A stretch of DNA of 64,000 nucleotides from Leptolyngbya sp. 'hensonii' (GTDB taxonomy: Bacteria; Cyanobacteriota; Cyanobacteriia; GCF-001939115), in contig NZ_MQTZ01000053.1 of the NCBI RefSeq assembly GCF_001939115.1, forward strand, positions 1 through 64,000. The letters run 5' to 3'. The notes under the pieces are model-generated. The model did no database searches. It was not told where the DNA came from and was given only the letters and a program-made list of their open reading frames with translations. A program made the position numbers and the translations under genes. Below are positions 25,042 through 34,554 of the stretch, piece after piece (the stretch's first letter is position 1; each line of letters starts with the position of its first letter).

Positions 25042-25479
25042 TTGGATCTGCCTTCTTTTCTCTGGCTCTGGAAAATTGCAGCCTGGTCTATGGGCTTCTC
25101 TATCCTGGCCTATCTGATTCTGGCAGGCAGCGGCACGGTGCTGCTTTTCGCACGCATGACTGACAGGCAGCGGCCTGACTGGCTGCGCCCATTCCACTAT
25201 TGGACGGGTGGGGTGATGGTTGGTCTCGTCCTCCTACTCCTGGCCATCGGCATTGTGGGCACGATCGGCCATTACGGCACGCTGGGTCATTCTTTTCACC
25301 TGCTAGCCGGGACGATCGTTGTTGGGTTGGTGCTGGCCTCTGTCTGGAGTGCTGCCCAGATCAGCATTGGCGCGTCCTGGGCTCGATCGTTGCATCGGGG
25401 GATCAATCTCTGCTTGTTTGTGGGATTCGCCTGGGTTTCGTGGACGGGGTGGGTTGTTGTTCAGAAGTATTTACCTTGA
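25042..25479 (+). CDS. DUF4079 family membrane protein
   Basis: The 145-residue protein has four membrane helices in the pattern of DUF4079, a family related to cytochrome b561-like bundles. Conserved positions are PFHYWTGGVMVGLVLLLLAI, GHSFHLLAG and the terminal SWTGWVVVQKYLP. His residues in helices 2 and 3 could bind heme; this is inference. TTG 25042 is chosen because GGAGG lies 9 bases upstream and homologues begin close to DLPSFLWLW. A longer frame from ATG 25012 would start inside a hairpin arm. The next gene begins 11 bases later. Confidence 0.7.
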   Translation: MDLPSFLWLWKIAAWSMGFSILAYLILAGSGTVLLFARMTDRQRPDWLRPFHYWTGGVMVGLVLLLLAIGIVGTIGHYGTLGHSFHLLAGTIVVGLVLASVWSAAQISIGASWARSLHRGINLCLFVGFAWVSWTGWVVVQKYLP

Positions 25480-25490
25480 TGATGTAACGT

Positions 25491-26057
25491 ATGACTGCAG
25501 AACTGTCAGATCCCAGACAATCTGAACCGGCAACCTTTCCAATTTCACCCCTGATCCGGTTGACCCTCCTGAGCTTGTATGGAGCCCTGACCCTGCCGCT
25601 CCCGTTTTTGGCCAGGGTAACCGTTGCTCCTGTGCCCCCTGAGCTGCTCTGGTTGGGTATGGGTGGGGGCGCGATCGCTCTTTATGGAGCCCTGGCGGAA
25701 CGGGTGGTTCTGGATGAGTCTGGCATTCGAGTGGTTTATCCTCTGTGGGTGCCGTCGTTCTTCCGCCGGGGCTGGGAATTGCCCTGGACAGAGATTACAG
25801 CCCTGAAGCCCCGATCCACAGGACAAGGGGGGTTGGTTTACTACTTCCTGGATCGGGCTGGTCAGGCTTATTTGCTGCCCATGCGGGTGGTGGGTTTTGC
25901 CCGCATGGGCGCGATCGTTCAGGCTCGAACAGGGATTGAAATGACCGATGTTTATCCGCTCTCCCAACCCTGGATGTATCTGATCTTGCTGGGGATGACG
26001 GTGTTGTTGCTACTGATGGATGGCTGGGTGATCTGGAATGGGGTAGCCCAGGGATAA
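25491..26057 (+). CDS. Conserved cyanobacterial membrane protein with PH-like loop
   Basis: The 188-residue protein has two N-terminal helices (residues 20-68) and one C-terminal helix (about 160-182). The soluble middle (ERVVLDESGIRVVYPLW, RRGWELPWTEITALKPRS, YLLPMRVVGF) has the pattern of bacterial PH-like domains at membranes. Function is unknown. It follows DUF4079 after 11 bases and is probably in the same transcript. Confidence 0.6.
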   Translation: MTAELSDPRQSEPATFPISPLIRLTLLSLYGALTLPLPFLARVTVAPVPPELLWLGMGGGAIALYGALAERVVLDESGIRVVYPLWVPSFFRRGWELPWTEITALKPRSTGQGGLVYYFLDRAGQAYLLPMRVVGFARMGAIVQARTGIEMTDVYPLSQPWMYLILLGMTVLLLLMDGWVIWNGVAQG

Positions 26058-26109
26058 CCCGCAGAGGCGCGGCAGGCGGAGAGGGGGAATAGGGTCGTTG
26101 AATGACTGG

Positions 26110-26853
26110 ATGGATCCGCCGGAGAGGCTGGTGTTAAGGGAGGGGGAGGTCCATGTCTGGAGGGCTGGATTGCAGTTGCCAGAGGATTGTTTGGCAGAAC
26201 TGGCACGGACCCTGTCTCCGGAGGAGTGGGATCGATCGCAGGGATTAGGCCGTCCGGAGTTGCGCTGCCGGTTTATTGCCAGTCGGGGGATGCTGCGATC
26301 GCTGCTGGGGCAATATTTAGGGGAACTGCCTGAGCGCATTCGGTTCTCTTATGGCGATCGGGGTAAGCCTTCCCTGGCGGACTCTCCTGTCAATCTGCAG
26401 TTCAATCTTTCCCATAGCCAGGATTTGGTTCTGTATGCCTTTGCCTATCAGATACGGGTGGGTGTGGATGGGGAGCACAGGCGTCTGATCCGAGCATTGG
26501 CCAGACTAGCACGGCGCTTTTTTTCCGATCGGGAATATGGGGCGATTGCGGCCCTGCCACCAGACCAACAAACAGACCGATTCTTACAGGTTTGGGCCTG
26601 CCGGGAGGCTTACCTGAAGGCGATCGGGGAAGGGCTGGTGGGTCTGGGAAACATGGAAATTCGGGGCCTGGAGCAAGGGACTCCAGTCGTCTGGCTCTGG
26701 CGGGAGGCCGAGTGGCAACCTGCAAACCAATGGAGGCTTCATCTATTACAACCTGATCCAGGGTATGTGGCAGCTCTGGCGATCGAAAATGGCGATCAGT
26801 ACCAGCTTGCCTGCTGGTCATTCCCGAACTGGCCGGGGCAGGCTATGGAGTAA
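26110..26853 (+). CDS. 4'-phosphopantetheinyl transferase (Sfp/HetI type)
   Basis: The 247-residue enzyme transfers phosphopantetheine from CoA to carrier proteins. The Sfp-type layout is complete: NLQFNLSHS (motif 1), VGVDGEHRR (metal-binding D and E; usual form GVDIE), and WACREAYLKAIGEGL (usual form W--KEA--KA-G-G). The length equals that of Sfp. In cyanobacteria one such enzyme usually serves fatty acid, polyketide and glycolipid synthesis. ATG 26110 is preferred to TTG 26098. It overlaps the convergent GGDEF-EAL gene by 36 bases. Confidence 0.85.
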   Translation: MDPPERLVLREGEVHVWRAGLQLPEDCLAELARTLSPEEWDRSQGLGRPELRCRFIASRGMLRSLLGQYLGELPERIRFSYGDRGKPSLADSPVNLQFNLSHSQDLVLYAFAYQIRVGVDGEHRRLIRALARLARRFFSDREYGAIAALPPDQQTDRFLQVWACREAYLKAIGEGLVGLGNMEIRGLEQGTPVVWLWREAEWQPANQWRLHLLQPDPGYVAALAIENGDQYQLACWSFPNWPGQAME

Positions 26854-28677
26854 GCGGGTCATCGTCTCTACATCCAGCGGCTTAAACAGGAGATAGCCCT
26901 GCCCAAACTCACAATGCAGGGCTTCCAGTTGGCGTTGCTGCAAGGGAACTTCAATTCCTTCGGCTACCACATCCATACTAAGGCTATGGGCCAGAGCCAT
27001 AATCGTTCGGATAATTTCCGTACTATCTGCCTCTGAACCAATGCGATTCACAAAGGAACGATCAATTTTCAGCGTGTCGATCGGCAGTTCGTGCAATCGG
27101 CTGAAGGAAGAGTACCCTGTACCAAAATCATCAATACAAAGCCGAATACCCAGGTCTTTGAGCTGATTCAAGACGGTAATTTCATGGGTAGCCTTGTCTA
27201 GTAAACAACTCTCAGTCAACTCCAGTTTCAGACGGCTTTTTGCCAGACCCGTTTGCTGTAACGTATCAGAAATATACGGAATCAAGCTGATTTGCTTGAG
27301 CTGTACAGGGGAAATGTTGACATTCACGATCCAATGGGCGGCCTGGGGAAATTGCTTTTGCCAGACTTGCATCTGCCGACAGGCTTCACCAATCACCCAA
27401 CGGCCCAGGGGATGAATTAATCCTGTTTCTTCCGCAATCGGAATGAATTGACCGGGCAAAATCAACTCGCCAGAAGGATGAGACCAGCGTAACAGGGCTT
27501 CAAATCCAGCAATCTCACCCCGCATGAGGGAGACGATCGGCTGATAATGCAGACAGAATCCCGATAACTGAGAGGTCCTGGTTTGCAGCGTTGCGATCGC
27601 TTGGCGCAGATCATTCTCCATCTGCATGCGAGCCATCGTCTGGGTGCGAATTGCCGCATTAAAGACCATGTATCCCCCTCGCCCCTGCTTTTTAGCTTGA
27701 TAGAGGGCTGTATCGGCATCCCGCAGTACATCTGCGGGATCCTGGTATTCGGGCACGCCCAGGGCAATGCCAATACTGACTCCGACACAGACACTGTGGT
27801 ATCCCAACTGAAACGGCAGGGTGAGCCCTTCCTGAATCTGACCAGCCAGACTAGTGACCTGCTCAATACCAGAAATGGTTTCCATCAGAATCACAAACTC
27901 ATCTCCCCCAAACCGCGTCACGGTCCCCGGGTAACCGATATTCCGAAGACGCTGCGCCACTCCCCGTAGTAATTCGTCCCCCACCAAATGCCCCAGGCTA
28001 TCATTCACGACCTTAAAGTGATCCAGGTCAATGAACAGGATGGCAAACAGACTGTTTTGCTGCGCGGTATTTCGATCGATCAGGCCCTGCAACTGCTGCA
28101 TTAACCAGGCCCGGTTTTGCAATCCCGTCAGCGCATCATGCAGGGCATCATATTGGAGCTGAGTCTGAACTGCCTGCAAGCTGGCTAATGTGGTCGATAG
28201 CTCAAAGGTCCGTTCAATCACCTGTTGCTCCAGATGTTCGGTCACCTGCTGTAGCTGCCGGTTCTGAGCTTCCATCTGGCGGGTGAGATTGCCCAGCCTT
28301 AAATGGGTTCTGACACGGGCCAGCACCTCTGCCTGGGTAAAGGGTTTCACAATATAATCGACAGCTCCGATCTCAAACCCTTCCAGCTTCTTGGATTCAT
28401 CCATCAGGGACGTCATAAAAATGACGGGAATATCACGGGTGATCGGGTTGGCTTTAAGCCGACGGCAGGTTTCAAACCCATCCATGATCGGCATGATCAC
28501 ATCCAGCAACACAATATCCGGCTGGTTATAATTCACCTGAGCCAGGGCACTCGGGCCATCCACCGCCACCAAAATTTCCCAACCGGGATGGGTCAGGGCA
28601 TTCGACAATACTTTTAAATTATTCAGATGATCGTCCACAATCAGAATTTTTCCCGCTTCCAGATTTGGCTGGCTCAT
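26818..28677 (-). CDS. Response regulator with GGDEF and EAL domains
   Basis: The 619-residue cyclic-di-GMP enzyme has a receiver at residues 10-125 (ILIVDDH, phospho-acceptor in VLLDVIMP, Lys in VKPF). A coiled linker (130-175) leads to GGDEF (about 180-345) with the intact RFGGDEFVIL site. EAL (about 370-605) shows FEALLRW, NVNISPVQL, ELTESCLL, CIDDFGTGYSS and VAEGIE. Both catalytic sites look complete, so it could make or break down c-di-GMP, switched by phosphorylation. It is the last gene of a three-gene signalling cluster, 142 bases after the receiver/His-less kinase gene. Confidence 0.9.
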   Translation of the reverse strand: MSQPNLEAGKILIVDDHLNNLKVLSNALTHPGWEILVAVDGPSALAQVNYNQPDIVLLDVIMPIMDGFETCRRLKANPITRDIPVIFMTSLMDESKKLEGFEIGAVDYIVKPFTQAEVLARVRTHLRLGNLTRQMEAQNRQLQQVTEHLEQQVIERTFELSTTLASLQAVQTQLQYDALHDALTGLQNRAWLMQQLQGLIDRNTAQQNSLFAILFIDLDHFKVVNDSLGHLVGDELLRGVAQRLRNIGYPGTVTRFGGDEFVILMETISGIEQVTSLAGQIQEGLTLPFQLGYHSVCVGVSIGIALGVPEYQDPADVLRDADTALYQAKKQGRGGYMVFNAAIRTQTMARMQMENDLRQAIATLQTRTSQLSGFCLHYQPIVSLMRGEIAGFEALLRWSHPSGELILPGQFIPIAEETGLIHPLGRWVIGEACRQMQVWQKQFPQAAHWIVNVNISPVQLKQISLIPYISDTLQQTGLAKSRLKLELTESCLLDKATHEITVLNQLKDLGIRLCIDDFGTGYSSFSRLHELPIDTLKIDRSFVNRIGSEADSTEIIRTIMALAHSLSMDVVAEGIEVPLQQRQLEALHCEFGQGYLLFKPLDVETMTRLLHSLPRPVRE

Positions 28678-28818
28678 GGATTTTTCCTATCATCTGAAGA
28701 GTCTTAACTGAGATTCAGAGACAAAACGGGCTACACCAGATCTATGTCCCCCTTTGGGGCTTGAACGTCTGACCTGCAGCAAACAGTTGCAATCTCCTTA
28801 TATTTTGGAACAGGCGCA

Positions 28819-30195
28819 TCAAACCGCAGGTTGTAACGGCAACTCGATCTGAAATTCTGTACCCTGATCGGGGTCTGAGAGACATCTGAGGACACCACCC
28901 TGCTTCTCCTCCACAATTCGACGACTGAGCGATAGGCCCAATCCTGTTCCTTTCCCGATCGGCTTCGTTGTAAACATCGGTTGAAACAGATTGGCTCTGG
29001 CCTCAGCAGACATCCCAGGACCGTTGTTAGCAATACTCACCAGGACATGGTTGCCCCGAATTTGGGTTTGAATCGTCAGGGTCGGTCCAGACTTTCGCTC
29101 CCCCTCCCTGCCCCCCGATCGGAGAGGAGAGTCGGCCCAGTATCCCTGATCCCAGGCATCCTCCAGAGCATCCAGGGCATTGACCAGCAGATTCAGAAAA
29201 ACCTGGTTGATGGCATCGCCATAGCAGACGATCGGGGGCAGGGAACCATACTCCTTCACCACCTGAATCGAGGGATAGGGAGGCTTCCCCTTCAGCCGGT
29301 GAGCCAGGAGTAGCAACACCCCGTCTAGCCCCTCATGCAAATCAACAGGTTGGGCCAGGTTACTCGCTGGTTGAGAAAACTGCCGGATCGATCGCACCAA
29401 TTTCGTCAGGCGTTCGCTGCTGCGGGTCATGGTAGCCACCACTCGGGGCAAATCCATAATCAGGTCACTGAGATTCATATCTGCTTGTTTCTGGCTGATC
29501 TGACGATCGGGATTGGGGTAACAGGTTTGATAGAGGCGCAACAGAGCAATTAACGGTCGTATGTAGTTAGAGGTATGGTCCAGATTCGTAGTGATAGCCC
29601 CCAGGGACATATCCATTTCATAAGCAAGACCCGCAACCAAGGCTCCCATCGCAAACAGCTTTTCCGCATCCAGCAGGCTCATCTGGCGCTGCTGCAGCTC
29701 TTGAAGGGTGGTGGCAAGTTGGGCGGTGCGATCGAGAACTCGTTGCTCCAGATCCTGCTGCAGTTGCTGCAATTCGGCATTTTGAGCCTGAATCTGGCGG
29801 TTCAGGTGAGCAATTTTGAGTTGGGTTTGAATTCGAGCCAGGATGTCGTTTCGGTCAAAGGGTTTGGTAATATAGTCCACCGCCCCCAGGCTATACCCCT
29901 CCGCCTTATCCCTCACATCAGCCAGAGCGGTTATGAACATCACCGGAATTTTCTGTAACGCAGGGTCTGCCTTCAGTCTTCTACAGGTTTCCAGGCCATC
30001 CATGCCTGGCATCATCACATCCAGCAGAATCAGATCTGGTTGACTATAAGCCACCTGTTGCAACGCACTTTCACCATCTGTCGCCACTCGAATTTCCCAT
30101 CCTGTCTGCTCCAGAACATCACAGAGAACTTTAAGGTTATTCGGGCTATCATCCACAATTAGGATCCGACTGCCTTGAATTCCTGCATCCGTCAT
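28819..30195 (-). CDS. Receiver plus histidine-kinase-like protein lacking the phospho-His
   Basis: The 458-residue protein has an intact receiver (residues 9-125: ILIVDDSPNN, LILLDVMMPGMDG, ITKPFD). A coiled segment (130-175) is followed by a kinase-like part. The dimerisation box reads ALVAGLAYEMDMSLGAI, whereas related kinases read VAHEINNP (see the one at 52326). The phospho-accepting His is Tyr (codon TAT) and the Asn two residues on is Asp. The ATP site is complete (NQVFLNLLVNALDAL, ANNGPGM, GKGTGLGLS). It may bind ATP and phosphorylate another protein or act as a scaffold. The start overlaps the upstream hybrid kinase by 4 bases. Confidence 0.85.
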   Translation of the reverse strand: MTDAGIQGSRILIVDDSPNNLKVLCDVLEQTGWEIRVATDGESALQQVAYSQPDLILLDVMMPGMDGLETCRRLKADPALQKIPVMFITALADVRDKAEGYSLGAVDYITKPFDRNDILARIQTQLKIAHLNRQIQAQNAELQQLQQDLEQRVLDRTAQLATTLQELQQRQMSLLDAEKLFAMGALVAGLAYEMDMSLGAITTNLDHTSNYIRPLIALLRLYQTCYPNPDRQISQKQADMNLSDLIMDLPRVVATMTRSSERLTKLVRSIRQFSQPASNLAQPVDLHEGLDGVLLLLAHRLKGKPPYPSIQVVKEYGSLPPIVCYGDAINQVFLNLLVNALDALEDAWDQGYWADSPLRSGGREGERKSGPTLTIQTQIRGNHVLVSIANNGPGMSAEARANLFQPMFTTKPIGKGTGLGLSLSRRIVEEKQGGVLRCLSDPDQGTEFQIELPLQPAV

Positions 30196-32567
30196 GGTTC
30201 TATGCCTCGATGGGATGCAATAAATGCCTGAACCTTTTTGACTTGAAACTCCATCGCCAACCGTTGCAGAATCCGGGCAAAGGGCAAGAAGATGGGATCA
30301 AGAGCAACGAGCTGGTCTAACTGTTGTGAAATCTCTCGGAGATTGCCCTGCATAGCCAAATCATAGAGTCGGTCGATCACATCCGGTGAGGGCAGAATCA
30401 AAGGTGGATCGATCGGGGCATCCTCCGGCCTGACAGCAACCAACCCATTTTCAGCCAACTGAGCCAAACAGATATCCGCCACTGTTTCCTCATAGATCCA
30501 GGCCACTTTGAGATGGGCTTCCAGCTTTTGCAGCACTTCTTCAAATCGCAGTGGCTTGGTCAAGAAGTCATTACCTCCTGCCTCCAGCGCCTGCTGGAGG
30601 TCTTCTCCAAAGGCACTGGCCGAGGTCATGATCACAATAATGTCCTGAAGTTGGGGCGATCGGCGGAGTCGTCGTAATAACTCAAACCCATCCATCACGG
30701 GCATCACCAGATCAGTAATGATCAGATCAGGCCGGAAATGGGCTGCCCTATCCAGGGCTTCTTCTCCCTGAGTAGCTTCGGCCAGATCAAACCCAAGATC
30801 TCCCAGCAGCTTCACCAGCACCGAGCGATTCTCCCATTTGTCATCGACAATCAGAATTTTGCGGCGATCGCCCTCATAACCCACAATGTTCTGGGGAGGT
30901 TGCATCAGGCTATCGTCCAGCCATTCCGATGCAGTTGGCAGTTGTAATTCCATCCAGAAGGTACTGCCCTGGCCCAGGTCACTTTCCAGATGAATCGTGC
31001 TTCCCATGAGCTGCACCATCTTTTGACTGATGGCCAATCCCAGCCCCGTTCCTTCCACTTTCCAGGGATGGTTTCCCACCTGTTCGAAGGGTAAAAAGAT
31101 GGTTTCAATCTGGTCAGCACTCATCCCCACCCCCGTATCGGAAATTTGAAACCGCAGATTGTAAATGGGATGGTGACTGACCCTTGACGCTTCCACCTTA
31201 AACGTAACCCCTCCCGTTTCCGTAAACTTGATCGCGTTCCCCAACAGATTCAGCAGCACCTGTCGCAACCGTCGCTCATCCCCATGAACCGCTGTGGGTA
31301 GGGCCAGAGGTTGATAGGTAAAGGTAATTCCCTTCTGTTCCGCCCGAATGGCACACATCTCAACCACTCCCTGCAGAAACCCAGGCAAATAGAAATCCTG
31401 GGTCTGGAGCTCCATCCGCTGGGCCTCAATTTTAGACAGATCGAGAATATCAGCAATCAAATTCAGGAGGTGATAGGAACATTGCTGGATGACATGAATT
31501 CCGTCCCGTTGCCGATCGGTCAGTGCCTGGTCCTGCTGCAGAATCTGGACATACCCCAGAATCCCATTCAGGGGTGTCCGGAGTTCATGGCTCATGTTGG
31601 CCAGAAACTCACTCTTCGCTTTGTTGGCCATGTCGGCATCCTGCTTGGCTCGTTGCAGCACCATTTCAACTTGGGTTCTCTGATGTAAGAGTTGGCTCAC
31701 TTCCTGGATCAAGTGATTCATGGTGCCAGCCAGATGACCCACCTCATCCCGGGTGGTCACTGGGACTTCAAGATTAAAGTTGCGCTCCTGCTGCACCCGT
31801 TCCGCTACCTGGGTAGCTACCTGCAGTGGTTGGGCGATCGTGCGACTAATCAGAATCCCCAGCATCAAGGCGATCGCCAGAGACAAGCCCATACTGAGCC
31901 AGGTCAACTGAGCCTGCAAGGCCATGGCCCGATTCTGGGCTGAAACTGCCTGAGCTTCTTGCTGCCGCATAAAGGCAACAAAACCATCCAGGTCATCGAC
32001 CAACTGATTCAAGGCATCGGCAGATCGGGCCGCATCCCCATGGGTACTAGCAGGCAGCGGTGATCGCTGTGCTGGCTTCCCAGGAGCCGTCTCCTTTGCC
32101 ATCTGCTGCACTTGCAAAGTATGGGTCTTCAGGGTCTGCCCATATTTTTGCAGCAGGGGATTTAAGGTCGGGACAGACGTTGCCCCCAAAGCATTGGACT
32201 GCAGTTGCAGATAAATCTCGCGAGTTGTGGCAAGATGTCGGAGCAGAGTCTCCCACTCCTGGGGACTGACCGATCCCACCGCCATCGCTTCTTCCAGTTC
32301 ATGGAGGTGAACATGGGTCCGCAGGAGCGACTTTTGCAGATCGCTCAAGTCTTCCTGAATTGCCGCCACTGCTATCAACTGTTGCTTTGCCTGCTGGGTA
32401 TAGTGATCGCCCACCGCCCCTCCCCAGGCAATCCCACTACAGGCAATCGTGAGAACCAAACCATAGCCTGACAGAATTTTGCAACGAATGTTTAAACAGT
32501 TCAATAAACGTGCCGATCGGGGCAAGGAGCGTTGCTGAAGCTCCTGTTCCCTGGAGGAGTCCGACAT
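30192..32567 (-). CDS. Hybrid sensor histidine kinase with HAMP and C-terminal receiver
   Basis: The 791-residue membrane sensor begins with one helix at about 32-50 and has an extracytoplasmic helical region to about 220. A second helix (about 222-243) is followed by HAMP (240-295), a HisKA box with intact phospho-His (NMSHELRTPLNGILGY), HATPase_c (NAIKFTETG, DTGVGM, GTGLGLAIS) and a receiver (ILIVDDKWEN, LIITDLVMP, LTKPL). About 110 residues at the end are helical and unassigned, possibly HPt-like but without a clear phospho-His. It is the first gene of the cluster and overlaps the next by ATGA. Confidence 0.88.
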   Translation of the reverse strand: MSDSSREQELQQRSLPRSARLLNCLNIRCKILSGYGLVLTIACSGIAWGGAVGDHYTQQAKQQLIAVAAIQEDLSDLQKSLLRTHVHLHELEEAMAVGSVSPQEWETLLRHLATTREIYLQLQSNALGATSVPTLNPLLQKYGQTLKTHTLQVQQMAKETAPGKPAQRSPLPASTHGDAARSADALNQLVDDLDGFVAFMRQQEAQAVSAQNRAMALQAQLTWLSMGLSLAIALMLGILISRTIAQPLQVATQVAERVQQERNFNLEVPVTTRDEVGHLAGTMNHLIQEVSQLLHQRTQVEMVLQRAKQDADMANKAKSEFLANMSHELRTPLNGILGYVQILQQDQALTDRQRDGIHVIQQCSYHLLNLIADILDLSKIEAQRMELQTQDFYLPGFLQGVVEMCAIRAEQKGITFTYQPLALPTAVHGDERRLRQVLLNLLGNAIKFTETGGVTFKVEASRVSHHPIYNLRFQISDTGVGMSADQIETIFLPFEQVGNHPWKVEGTGLGLAISQKMVQLMGSTIHLESDLGQGSTFWMELQLPTASEWLDDSLMQPPQNIVGYEGDRRKILIVDDKWENRSVLVKLLGDLGFDLAEATQGEEALDRAAHFRPDLIITDLVMPVMDGFELLRRLRRSPQLQDIIVIMTSASAFGEDLQQALEAGGNDFLTKPLRFEEVLQKLEAHLKVAWIYEETVADICLAQLAENGLVAVRPEDAPIDPPLILPSPDVIDRLYDLAMQGNLREISQQLDQLVALDPIFLPFARILQRLAMEFQVKKVQAFIASHRGIEP

Positions 32568-32895
32568 AATACACCACCCTGATAAGCACGTAGAAAGCTA
32601 AGTCTAAGAAAGGCACCCATTCCCAACTATCCTATCCATAGTTAATATGCCCCTGAAACCAGCCAGATCAACGCTTAGCCTGCTTAATTAAAGAAAAACT
32701 TGGGATCAGCAATTGGGAGAATACTGAAAATCAGTTATTGAGGTTTCCGTATTTCTCAGGTCATCTACTCCGTAAAATCACAGCCTCTCAGGGGTACAGA
32801 AAAAAAGTCGAGGACTTCCTGCCTAAAAATGAGCATGCGGACCTCGGAAGAGAATGATATCGTAAAGATATATAAATACTTTTTAAGATGTAGCA
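32568..32895. other. Divergent promoter region
   Basis: The region between the hybrid kinase (minus) and the radical SAM gene (plus) is AT-rich just before 32896, with overlapping TATATAAAT-like -10 candidates around 32868-32880. No small gene is evident. Confidence 0.5.
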
Positions 32896-34473
32896 ATGGA
32901 TCATCGCCTCCTCTACGTTCGTCTCCCTTGCAATCCGATTTTCCCGATCGGAGTGGTGTATCTGGCTGACCATGTCCACAAGATCTTTCCTGCCATTGAG
33001 CAACGGATTTTTGACCTGGGAACTGTGCCTCCCCTGGACTATGCTCTGGGGTTGGATACCTGTGTAGATGAGTTTCAGCCTACTGTCCTAGTATTCTCAT
33101 GGCGAGATATTCAGATTTATGCACCAGTCGGTGGGCGTGGGGGCAATCCCTTGCAGTATGCCTTTGAGTTCTATTATGCCCCCAATCCCCTGATCAGACT
33201 GCGGGCAGCGCTGGGGGGACTACGGGTCACCACAGCCTATTACACAGAACTCTGGCGCAACCTGGGCCTGATCAAACGGGCGACCCGACGGGCTGAACGG
33301 TACTGTCCCACCGTGCAGACTGTGGTTGGAGGGGGTGCAGTCAGCGTTTTTTACGAACAGTTGGGCCAAAAGTTACGCCCCGGAACGATCGTCTCCGTTG
33401 GAGAAGGGGAATCTCTCCTGGAAAAACTTCTGCGGGGCCAGGATTTTCGGGATGAACGTTGCTATGTCGTTGGAGAGACAAAACCCCGTCAACGCCTGAT
33501 TCACGAAGCTCCGACTCCGATCGAAAAAACAGCCTGTAACTACGACTATATTGAGCACATCTGGCCTGAGTTTAGCTATTATCTCCAGGATCAGGATTTT
33601 TACGTCGGTGTGCAGACGAAGCGTGGATGTCCCCATAACTGTTGCTACTGTGTTTACACCGTCATTGAAGGTAAACAGGTGCGGATTAACCCGGCAGAGG
33701 AAGTGGTCGCAGAAATGCGCCAGCTTTACGATCGGGGGGTGCGCAATTTCTGGTTTACAGATGCTCAGTTTATTCCAGCCCGCAAGTTCATTGATGATAC
33801 GGTCGAACTCCTGCAGAAAATTCTCGATGCAGGGATGCAGGATATTCACTGGGCTGCCTATATTCGGGCCGATAACCTGACGCCACAACTCTGTGAGCTG
33901 ATGGTCAAGACGGGCATGAATTACTTTGAGATTGGGATTACCAGTGGCTCTCAAGAACTGGTGCGGAAAATGCGGATGGGCTACAACCTGCGCACGGTAC
34001 TCCAGAACTGTCGCGATCTAAAGGCGGCTGGTTTTAACGACCTGGTCTCAGTCAACTACTCGTTCAATGTGATTGATGAACGTCCGGAAACCATTCGCCA
34101 GACGATCTCCTATCATCGGGAGCTAGAGACAATCTTTGGAGCCGATAAGGTGGAACCAGCAATTTTCTTTATCGGCCTGCAACCCCATACCCACCTGGAA
34201 ACCTATGCTTTTGAGCAAGGCATTCTTCGTCCCGGCTATGACCCGATGAGTCTCATGCCTTGGACGGCCAAAAAGCTACTCTGGAACCCGGAACCGCTGG
34301 GCTCCTTTTTTGGGGAGGTCTGTCTCCAGGCCTGGCGGCAGAATCCGAATGATTTTGGGCGGGAAGTGATGGCGATTTTGGAACAACGCCTGGGCCGAGC
34401 CGATCTAGAATCCGCCCTGATCGCGCCCATTCTGTCCGAACCACCCCAGCCTGCGACCCTGGTTGCCTCTTAG
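32896..34473 (+). CDS. B12-binding-like radical SAM protein ('photosystem II high light acclimation' type)
   Basis: The 525-residue protein belongs to a group conserved in cyanobacteria. Residues 1-190 form a cobalamin-binding-like domain (LYVRLPCNPIFPIGVVYLAD, VVGGGAVSVFYEQL). The radical SAM domain carries the cluster motif CxxxCxxC as RGCPHNCCYCVYT, then FEIGITSGSQELVRKMRMGY. Public annotations call this family 'photosystem II high light acclimation radical SAM protein'; substrate and reaction are unknown. An HLIP gene lies 2 kb away on the other strand. The start ATG 32896 fits the family. Confidence 0.85.
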   Translation: MDHRLLYVRLPCNPIFPIGVVYLADHVHKIFPAIEQRIFDLGTVPPLDYALGLDTCVDEFQPTVLVFSWRDIQIYAPVGGRGGNPLQYAFEFYYAPNPLIRLRAALGGLRVTTAYYTELWRNLGLIKRATRRAERYCPTVQTVVGGGAVSVFYEQLGQKLRPGTIVSVGEGESLLEKLLRGQDFRDERCYVVGETKPRQRLIHEAPTPIEKTACNYDYIEHIWPEFSYYLQDQDFYVGVQTKRGCPHNCCYCVYTVIEGKQVRINPAEEVVAEMRQLYDRGVRNFWFTDAQFIPARKFIDDTVELLQKILDAGMQDIHWAAYIRADNLTPQLCELMVKTGMNYFEIGITSGSQELVRKMRMGYNLRTVLQNCRDLKAAGFNDLVSVNYSFNVIDERPETIRQTISYHRELETIFGADKVEPAIFFIGLQPHTHLETYAFEQGILRPGYDPMSLMPWTAKKLLWNPEPLGSFFGEVCLQAWRQNPNDFGREVMAILEQRLGRADLESALIAPILSEPPQPATLVAS

Positions 34474-34554
34474 AGCTTGCTGCCTCTATTACCTCACTGC
34501 CCCTATCCATTCTGAAGTTTAAAATTCCTCAAGTCCTTTTAGTCGTCCACCCCC

